Shown in pieces: positions 55,351 through 64,000 of a stretch of 64,000 bases of DNA; within the stretch, counting starts at the first letter, position 1, and every line of letters starts with the position of its first letter. A program made the translations under genes and the position numbers. The notes under the pieces were generated by a model, which worked only from the letters and a program-made list of their open reading frames with translations, did not search any database and was not told the DNA's origin. This DNA is from Clavaria fumosa (lineage: Eukaryota; Basidiomycota; Agaricomycetes; Agaricales; Clavariaceae). The stretch is taken from positions 2,572,924 to 2,636,923 of the forward strand of contig OX637805.1 of assembly GCA_951802425.1 (NCBI GenBank). The letters run 5' to 3'.

Positions 55351-58300
55351 GAGGGGTAAGTGATTTATTTTAATGTTTAGATTTGTTTTTTTGGAGGGTG
55401 TTGGTATTTGTTTTTTTGGTAATGATAGATATTTTTGGGTAGTGTATTTTAAAGGTCGGTTGTGAGGGGTAAGTGATTTATTTTAATGTTTAGATTTGTT
55501 TTTTTGGAGGGTGTTGGTATTTGTTTTTTTGGTAATGATAGATATTTTTGGGTAGTGTATTTTAAAGGTCGGTTGTGAGGGGTAAGTGATTTATTTTAAT
55601 GTTTAGATTTGTTTTTTTGGAGGGTGTTGGTATTTGTTTTTTTGGTAATGATAGATATTTTTGGGTAGTGTATTTTAAAGGTCGGTTGTGAGGGGTAAGT
55701 GATTTATTTTAATGTTTAGATTTGTTTTTTTGGAGGGTGTTGGTATTTGTTTTTTTGGTAATGATAGATATTTTTGGGTAGTGTATTTTAAAGGTCGGTT
55801 GTGAGGGGTAAGTGATTTATTTTAATGTTTAGATTTGTTTTTTTGGAGGGTGTTGGTATTTGTTTTTTTGGTAATGATAGATATTTTTGGGTAGTGTATT
55901 TTAAAGGTCGGTTGTGAGGGGTAAGTGATTTATTTTAATGTTTAGATTTGTTTTTTTGGAGGGTGTTGGTATTTGTTTTTTTGGTAATGATAGATATTTT
56001 TGGGTAGTGTATTTTAAAGGTCGGTTGTGAGGGGTAAGTGATTTATTTTAATGTTTAGATTTGTTTTTTTGGAGGGTGTTGGTATTTGTTTTTTTGGTAA
56101 TGATAGATATTTTTGGGTAGTGTATTTTAAAGGTCGGTTGTGAGGGGTAAGTGATTTATTTTAATGTTTAGATTTGTTTTTTTGGAGGGTGTTGGTATTT
56201 GTTTTTTTGGTAATGATAGATATTTTTGGGTAGTGTATTTTAAAGGTCGGTTGTGAGGGGTAAGTGATTTATTTTAATGTTTAGATTTGTTTTTTTGGAG
56301 GGTGTTGGTATTTGTTTTTTTGGTAATGATAGATATTTTTGGGTAGTGTATTTTAAAGGTCGGTTGTGAGGGGTAAGTGATTTATTTTAATGTTTAGATT
56401 TGTTTTTTTGGAGGGTGTTGGTATTTGTTTTTTTGGTAATGATAGATATTTTTGGGTAGTGTATTTTAAAGGTCGGTTGTGAGGGGTAAGTGATTTATTT
56501 TAATGTTTAGATTTGTTTTTTTGGAGGGTGTTGGTATTTGTTTTTTTGGTAATGATAGATATTTTTGGGTAGTGTATTTTAAAGGTCGGTTGTGAGGGGT
56601 AAGTGATTTATTTTAATGTTTAGATTTGTTTTTTTGGAGGGTGTTGGTATTTGTTTTTTTGGTAATGATAGATATTTTTGGGTAGTGTATTTTAAAGGTC
56701 GGTTGTGAGGGGTAAGTGATTTATTTTAATGTTTAGATTTGTTTTTTTGGAGGGTGTTGGTATTTGTTTTTTTGGTAATGATAGATATTTTTGGGTAGTG
56801 TATTTTAAAGGTCGGTTGTGAGGGGTAAGTGATTTATTTTAATGTTTAGATTTGTTTTTTTGGAGGGTGTTGGTATTTGTTTTTTTGGTAATGATAGATA
56901 TTTTTGGGTAGTGTATTTTAAAGGTCGGTTGTGAGGGGTAAGTGATTTATTTTAATGTTTAGATTTGTTTTTTTGGAGGGTGTTGGTATTTGTTTTTTTG
57001 GTAATGATAGATATTTTTGGGTAGTGTATTTTAAAGGTCGGTTGTGAGGGGTAAGTGATTTATTTTAATGTTTAGATTTGTTTTTTTGGAGGGTGTTGGT
57101 ATTTGTTTTTTTGGTAATGATAGATATTTTTGGGTAGTGTATTTTAAAGGTCGGTTGTGAGGGGTAAGTGATTTATTTTAATGTTTAGATTTGTTTTTTT
57201 GGAGGGTGTTGGTATTTGTTTTTTTGGTAATGATAGATATTTTTGGGTAGTGTATTTTAAAGGTCGGTTGTGAGGGGTAAGTGATTTATTTTAATGTTTA
57301 GATTTGTTTTTTTGGAGGGTGTTGGTATTTGTTTTTTTGGTAATGATAGATATTTTTGGGTAGTGTATTTTAAAGGTCGGTTGTGAGGGGTAAGTGATTT
57401 ATTTTAATGTTTAGATTTGTTTTTTTGGAGGGTGTTGGTATTTGTTTTTTTGGTAATGATAGATATTTTTGGGTAGTGTATTTTAAAGGTCGGTTGTGAG
57501 GGGTAAGTGATTTATTTTAATGTTTAGATTTGTTTTTTTGGAGGGTGTTGGTATTTGTTTTTTTGGTAATGATAGATATTTTTGGGTAGTGTATTTTAAA
57601 GGTCGGTTGTGAGGGGTAAGTGATTTATTTTAATGTTTAGATTTGTTTTTTTGGAGGGTGTTGGTATTTGTTTTTTTGGTAATGATAGATATTTTTGGGT
57701 AGTGTATTTTAAAGGTCGGTTGTGAGGGGTAAGTGATTTATTTTAATGTTTAGATTTGTTTTTTTGGAGGGTGTTGGTATTTGTTTTTTTGGTAATGATA
57801 GATATTTTTGGGTAGTGTATTTTAAAGGTCGGTTGTGAGGGGTAAGTGATTTATTTTAATGTTTAGATTTGTTTTTTTGGAGGGTGTTGGTATTTGTTTT
57901 TTTGGTAATGATAGATATTTTTGGGTAGTGTATTTTAAAGGTCGGTTGTGAGGGGTAAGTGATTTATTTTAATGTTTAGATTTGTTTTTTTGGAGGGTGT
58001 TGGTATTTGTTTTTTTGGTAATGATAGATATTTTTGGGTAGTGTATTTTAAAGGTCGGTTGTGAGGGGTAAGTGATTTATTTTAATGTTTAGATTTGTTT
58101 TTTTGGAGGGTGTTGGTATTTGTTTTTTTGGTAATGATAGATATTTTTGGGTAGTGTATTTTAAAGGTCGGTTGTGAGGGGTAAGTGATTTATTTTAATG
58201 TTTAGATTTGTTTTTTTGGAGGGTGTTGGTATTTGTTTTTTTGGTAATGATAGATATTTTTGGGTAGTGTATTTTAAAGGTCGGTTGTGAGGGGTAAGTG

Positions 58301-61300
58301 ATTTATTTTAATGTTTAGATTTGTTTTTTTGGAGGGTGTTGGTATTTGTTTTTTTGGTAATGATAGATATTTTTGGGTAGTGTATTTTAAAGGTCGGTTG
58401 TGAGGGGTAAGTGATTTATTTTAATGTTTAGATTTGTTTTTTTGGAGGGTGTTGGTATTTGTTTTTTTGGTAATGATAGATATTTTTGGGTAGTGTATTT
58501 TAAAGGTCGGTTGTGAGGGGTAAGTGATTTATTTTAATGTTTAGATTTGTTTTTTTGGAGGGTGTTGGTATTTGTTTTTTTGGTAATGATAGATATTTTT
58601 GGGTAGTGTATTTTAAAGGTCGGTTGTGAGGGGTAAGTGATTTATTTTAATGTTTAGATTTGTTTTTTTGGAGGGTGTTGGTATTTGTTTTTTTGGTAAT
58701 GATAGATATTTTTGGGTAGTGTATTTTAAAGGTCGGTTGTGAGGGGTAAGTGATTTATTTTAATGTTTAGATTTGTTTTTTTGGAGGGTGTTGGTATTTG
58801 TTTTTTTGGTAATGATAGATATTTTTGGGTAGTGTATTTTAAAGGTCGGTTGTGAGGGGTAAGTGATTTATTTTAATGTTTAGATTTGTTTTTTTGGAGG
58901 GTGTTGGTATTTGTTTTTTTGGTAATGATAGATATTTTTGGGTAGTGTATTTTAAAGGTCGGTTGTGAGGGGTAAGTGATTTATTTTAATGTTTAGATTT
59001 GTTTTTTTGGAGGGTGTTGGTATTTGTTTTTTTGGTAATGATAGATATTTTTGGGTAGTGTATTTTAAAGGTCGGTTGTGAGGGGTAAGTGATTTATTTT
59101 AATGTTTAGATTTGTTTTTTTGGAGGGTGTTGGTATTTGTTTTTTTGGTAATGATAGATATTTTTGGGTAGTGTATTTTAAAGGTCGGTTGTGAGGGGTA
59201 AGTGATTTATTTTAATGTTTAGATTTGTTTTTTTGGAGGGTGTTGGTATTTGTTTTTTTGGTAATGATAGATATTTTTGGGTAGTGTATTTTAAAGGTCG
59301 GTTGTGAGGGGTAAGTGATTTATTTTAATGTTTAGATTTGTTTTTTTGGAGGGTGTTGGTATTTGTTTTTTTGGTAATGATAGATATTTTTGGGTAGTGT
59401 ATTTTAAAGGTCGGTTGTGAGGGGTAAGTGATTTATTTTAATGTTTAGATTTGTTTTTTTGGAGGGTGTTGGTATTTGTTTTTTTGGTAATGATAGATAT
59501 TTTTGGGTAGTGTATTTTAAAGGTCGGTTGTGAGGGGTAAGTGATTTATTTTAATGTTTAGATTTGTTTTTTTGGAGGGTGTTGGTATTTGTTTTTTTGG
59601 TAATGATAGATATTTTTGGGTAGTGTATTTTAAAGGTCGGTTGTGAGGGGTAAGTGATTTATTTTAATGTTTAGATTTGTTTTTTTGGAGGGTGTTGGTA
59701 TTTGTTTTTTTGGTAATGATAGATATTTTTGGGTAGTGTATTTTAAAGGTCGGTTGTGAGGGGTAAGTGATTTATTTTAATGTTTAGATTTGTTTTTTTG
59801 GAGGGTGTTGGTATTTGTTTTTTTGGTAATGATAGATATTTTTGGGTAGTGTATTTTAAAGGTCGGTTGTGAGGGGTAAGTGATTTATTTTAATGTTTAG
59901 ATTTGTTTTTTTGGAGGGTGTTGGTATTTGTTTTTTTGGTAATGATAGATATTTTTGGGTAGTGTATTTTAAAGGTCGGTTGTGAGGGGTAAGTGATTTA
60001 TTTTAATGTTTAGATTTGTTTTTTTGGAGGGTGTTGGTATTTGTTTTTTTGGTAATGATAGATATTTTTGGGTAGTGTATTTTAAAGGTCGGTTGTGAGG
60101 GGTAAGTGATTTATTTTAATGTTTAGATTTGTTTTTTTGGAGGGTGTTGGTATTTGTTTTTTTGGTAATGATAGATATTTTTGGGTAGTGTATTTTAAAG
60201 GTCGGTTGTGAGGGGTAAGTGATTTATTTTAATGTTTAGATTTGTTTTTTTGGAGGGTGTTGGTATTTGTTTTTTTGGTAATGATAGATATTTTTGGGTA
60301 GTGTATTTTAAAGGTCGGTTGTGAGGGGTAAGTGATTTATTTTAATGTTTAGATTTGTTTTTTTGGAGGGTGTTGGTATTTGTTTTTTTGGTAATGATAG
60401 ATATTTTTGGGTAGTGTATTTTAAAGGTCGGTTGTGAGGGGTAAGTGATTTATTTTAATGTTTAGATTTGTTTTTTTGGAGGGTGTTGGTATTTGTTTTT
60501 TTGGTAATGATAGATATTTTTGGGTAGTGTATTTTAAAGGTCGGTTGTGAGGGGTAAGTGATTTATTTTAATGTTTAGATTTGTTTTTTTGGAGGGTGTT
60601 GGTATTTGTTTTTTTGGTAATGATAGATATTTTTGGGTAGTGTATTTTAAAGGTCGGTTGTGAGGGGTAAGTGATTTATTTTAATGTTTAGATTTGTTTT
60701 TTTGGAGGGTGTTGGTATTTGTTTTTTTGGTAATGATAGATATTTTTGGGTAGTGTATTTTAAAGGTCGGTTGTGAGGGGTAAGTGATTTATTTTAATGT
60801 TTAGATTTGTTTTTTTGGAGGGTGTTGGTATTTGTTTTTTTGGTAATGATAGATATTTTTGGGTAGTGTATTTTAAAGGTCGGTTGTGAGGGGTAAGTGA
60901 TTTATTTTAATGTTTAGATTTGTTTTTTTGGAGGGTGTTGGTATTTGTTTTTTTGGTAATGATAGATATTTTTGGGTAGTGTATTTTAAAGGTCGGTTGT
61001 GAGGGGTAAGTGATTTATTTTAATGTTTAGATTTGTTTTTTTGGAGGGTGTTGGTATTTGTTTTTTTGGTAATGATAGATATTTTTGGGTAGTGTATTTT
61101 AAAGGTCGGTTGTGAGGGGTAAGTGATTTATTTTAATGTTTAGATTTGTTTTTTTGGAGGGTGTTGGTATTTGTTTTTTTGGTAATGATAGATATTTTTG
61201 GGTAGTGTATTTTAAAGGTCGGTTGTGAGGGGTAAGTGATTTATTTTAATGTTTAGATTTGTTTTTTTGGAGGGTGTTGGTATTTGTTTTTTTGGTAATG

Positions 61301-64000
61301 ATAGATATTTTTGGGTAGTGTATTTTAAAGGTCGGTTGTGAGGGGTAAGTGATTTATTTTAATGTTTAGATTTGTTTTTTTGGAGGGTGTTGGTATTTGT
61401 TTTTTTGGTAATGATAGATATTTTTGGGTAGTGTATTTTAAAGGTCGGTTGTGAGGGGTAAGTGATTTATTTTAATGTTTAGATTTGTTTTTTTGGAGGG
61501 TGTTGGTATTTGTTTTTTTGGTAATGATAGATATTTTTGGGTAGTGTATTTTAAAGGTCGGTTGTGAGGGGTAAGTGATTTATTTTAATGTTTAGATTTG
61601 TTTTTTTGGAGGGTGTTGGTATTTGTTTTTTTGGTAATGATAGATATTTTTGGGTAGTGTATTTTAAAGGTCGGTTGTGAGGGGTAAGTGATTTATTTTA
61701 ATGTTTAGATTTGTTTTTTTGGAGGGTGTTGGTATTTGTTTTTTTGGTAATGATAGATATTTTTGGGTAGTGTATTTTAAAGGTCGGTTGTGAGGGGTAA
61801 GTGATTTATTTTAATGTTTAGATTTGTTTTTTTGGAGGGTGTTGGTATTTGTTTTTTTGGTAATGATAGATATTTTTGGGTAGTGTATTTTAAAGGTCGG
61901 TTGTGAGGGGTAAGTGATTTATTTTAATGTTTAGATTTGTTTTTTTGGAGGGTGTTGGTATTTGTTTTTTTGGTAATGATAGATATTTTTGGGTAGTGTA
62001 TTTTAAAGGTCGGTTGTGAGGGGTAAGTGATTTATTTTAATGTTTAGATTTGTTTTTTTGGAGGGTGTTGGTATTTGTTTTTTTGGTAATGATAGATATT
62101 TTTGGGTAGTGTATTTTAAAGGTCGGTTGTGAGGGGTAAGTGATTTATTTTAATGTTTAGATTTGTTTTTTTGGAGGGTGTTGGTATTTGTTTTTTTGGT
62201 AATGATAGATATTTTTGGGTAGTGTATTTTAAAGGTCGGTTGTGAGGGGTAAGTGATTTATTTTAATGTTTAGATTTGTTTTTTTGGAGGGTGTTGGTAT
62301 TTGTTTTTTTGGTAATGATAGATATTTTTGGGTAGTGTATTTTAAAGGTCGGTTGTGAGGGGTAAGTGATTTATTTTAATGTTTAGATTTGTTTTTTTGG
62401 AGGGTGTTGGTATTTGTTTTTTTGGTAATGATAGATATTTTTGGGTAGTGTATTTTAAAGGTCGGTTGTGAGGGGTAAGTGATTTATTTTAATGTTTAGA
62501 TTTGTTTTTTTGGAGGGTGTTGGTATTTGTTTTTTTGGTAATGATAGATATTTTTGGGTAGTGTATTTTAAAGGTCGGTTGTGAGGGGTAAGTGATTTAT
62601 TTTAATGTTTAGATTTGTTTTTTTGGAGGGTGTTGGTATTTGTTTTTTTGGTAATGATAGATATTTTTGGGTAGTGTATTTTAAAGGTCGGTTGTGAGGG
62701 GTAAGTGATTTATTTTAATGTTTAGATTTGTTTTTTTGGAGGGTGTTGGTATTTGTTTTTTTGGTAATGATAGATATTTTTGGGTAGTGTATTTTAAAGG
62801 TCGGTTGTGAGGGGTAAGTGATTTATTTTAATGTTTAGATTTGTTTTTTTGGAGGGTGTTGGTATTTGTTTTTTTGGTAATGATAGATATTTTTGGGTAG
62901 TGTATTTTAAAGGTCGGTTGTGAGGGGTAAGTGATTTATTTTAATGTTTAGATTTGTTTTTTTGGAGGGTGTTGGTATTTGTTTTTTTGGTAATGATAGA
63001 TATTTTTGGGTAGTGTATTTTAAAGGTCGGTTGTGAGGGGTAAGTGATTTATTTTAATGTTTAGATTTGTTTTTTTGGAGGGTGTTGGTATTTGTTTTTT
63101 TGGTAATGATAGATATTTTTGGGTAGTGTATTTTAAAGGTCGGTTGTGAGGGGTAAGTGATTTATTTTAATGTTTAGATTTGTTTTTTTGGAGGGTGTTG
63201 GTATTTGTTTTTTTGGTAATGATAGATATTTTTGGGTAGTGTATTTTAAAGGTCGGTTGTGAGGGGTAAGTGATTTATTTTAATGTTTAGATTTGTTTTT
63301 TTGGAGGGTGTTGGTATTTGTTTTTTTGGTAATGATAGATATTTTTGGGTAGTGTATTTTAAAGGTCGGTTGTGAGGGGTAAGTGATTTATTTTAATGTT
63401 TAGATTTGTTTTTTTGGAGGGTGTTGGTATTTGTTTTTTTGGTAATGATAGATATTTTTGGGTAGTGTATTTTAAAGGTCGGTTGTGAGGGGTAAGTGAT
63501 TTATTTTAATGTTTAGATTTGTTTTTTTGGAGGGTGTTGGTATTTGTTTTTTTGGTAATGATAGATATTTTTGGGTAGTGTATTTTAAAGGTCGGTTGTG
63601 AGGGGTAAGTGATTTATTTTAATGTTTAGATTTGTTTTTTTGGAGGGTGTTGGTATTTGTTTTTTTGGTAATGATAGATATTTTTGGGTAGTGTATTTTA
63701 AAGGTCGGTTGTGAGGGGTAAGTGATTTATTTTAATGTTTAGATTTGTTTTTTTGGAGGGTGTTGGTATTTGTTTTTTTGGTAATGATAGATATTTTTGG
63801 GTAGTGTATTTTAAAGGTCGGTTGTGAGGGGTAAGTGATTTATTTTAATGTTTAGATTTGTTTTTTTGGAGGGTGTTGGTATTTGTTTTTTTGGTAATGA
63901 TAGATATTTTTGGGTAGTGTATTTTAAAGGTCGGTTGTGAGGGGTAAGTGATTTATTTTAATGTTTAGATTTGTTTTTTTGGAGGGTGTTGGTATTTGTT
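55351..64000. repeat. Satellite array, 113-bp unit, about 76.5 copies (SAT113)
   Basis: Starting at 'gaggggtaagtg', a 113-bp unit repeats without visible change to the end of the window. Unit starts 55351, 55464 and 55577 confirm the period. The unit is T/G-rich on this strand, has a single CpG, and contains 'atttgtttttttgg' twice about 40 bp apart. No frame longer than 60 codons exists. It begins 28 bp after the right arm of palindrome 2. Confidence 0.98.

Noticed and set aside
1..64000. tRNA, rRNA or bacterial defence, phage or operon features
   Set aside because: I searched by eye for cloverleaf-like and rRNA-like segments and for compact same-strand gene runs, and saw none I could support.

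Overview
The window is eukaryotic and almost wholly repetitive. It looks like a gene-poor heterochromatic block (pericentromeric, subtelomeric or similar) of a filamentous fungus. A basidiomycete (Agaricomycete-like) host is my inference from the style of the Ty3/gypsy chromovirus and Ty1/copia proteins, the short-intron-like sequence near 35.4 kb and the strong CpG depletion of old copies. I see no rRNA, tRNA, CRISPR array or bacterial operon, and no complete host gene that I recognise.

Layout. 1-17450 is a satellite of about 27 near-identical 651-bp units, open to the left. 17451-20729 holds its flank and an internally deleted Ty3/gypsy element with two LTRs, carrying two nested hAT-type MITEs. 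20730-24450 holds decayed frames I cannot name, including a long coiled-coil frame on the minus strand. 24615-29397 is a full-order but dead chromovirus on the minus strand (gag, protease, RT, RNase H, integrase, chromodomain) with an internal inversion of about 1.2 kb. 28388-31715 is one copy of a 3.3-kb segmental duplication whose second copy is 51096-54416. 31716-32707 and 47905-48325 are short dispersed copies of the 651-bp unit. 33359-34572 is a solo long LTR with a 5-bp target-site duplication. 35000-38700 is a CpG-rich island with possible gene or young-element fragments and a GATA/TATA promoter-like region. 39855-41344 is another long LTR. 42290-45154 is a younger, truncated Ty1/copia element. 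45424-47191 and 53545-55322 are two large palindromes. 47387-47904 is a 21-bp minisatellite. 49376-51010 joins a long-LTR fragment to a Ty3/gypsy RT. 55351-64000 is a second satellite, 113 bp x about 76 copies, open to the right.

How the parts relate. The same modules recur: satellite 651, a common right flank, an LTR element, and a duplicated gag/RT block that ends in a palindrome arm. Locus 1 (about 17.4 kb) and locus 3 (about 48.3 kb) share the same LTR insertion junction, so they are segmental duplicates. The 651-bp unit is amplified at only one of its three sites here. The most unusual items are the higher-order C-C-T pattern in the 651-bp array, the pair of equal-armed palindromes with an identical 34-bp spacer and a gene-conversion tract, the single-arm copy cut at the satellite start, and the chromovirus inversion. 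Nothing indicates a defence, secretion or biosynthetic system.

All comparisons were done by eye; identities and boundaries should be recomputed by self-alignment.
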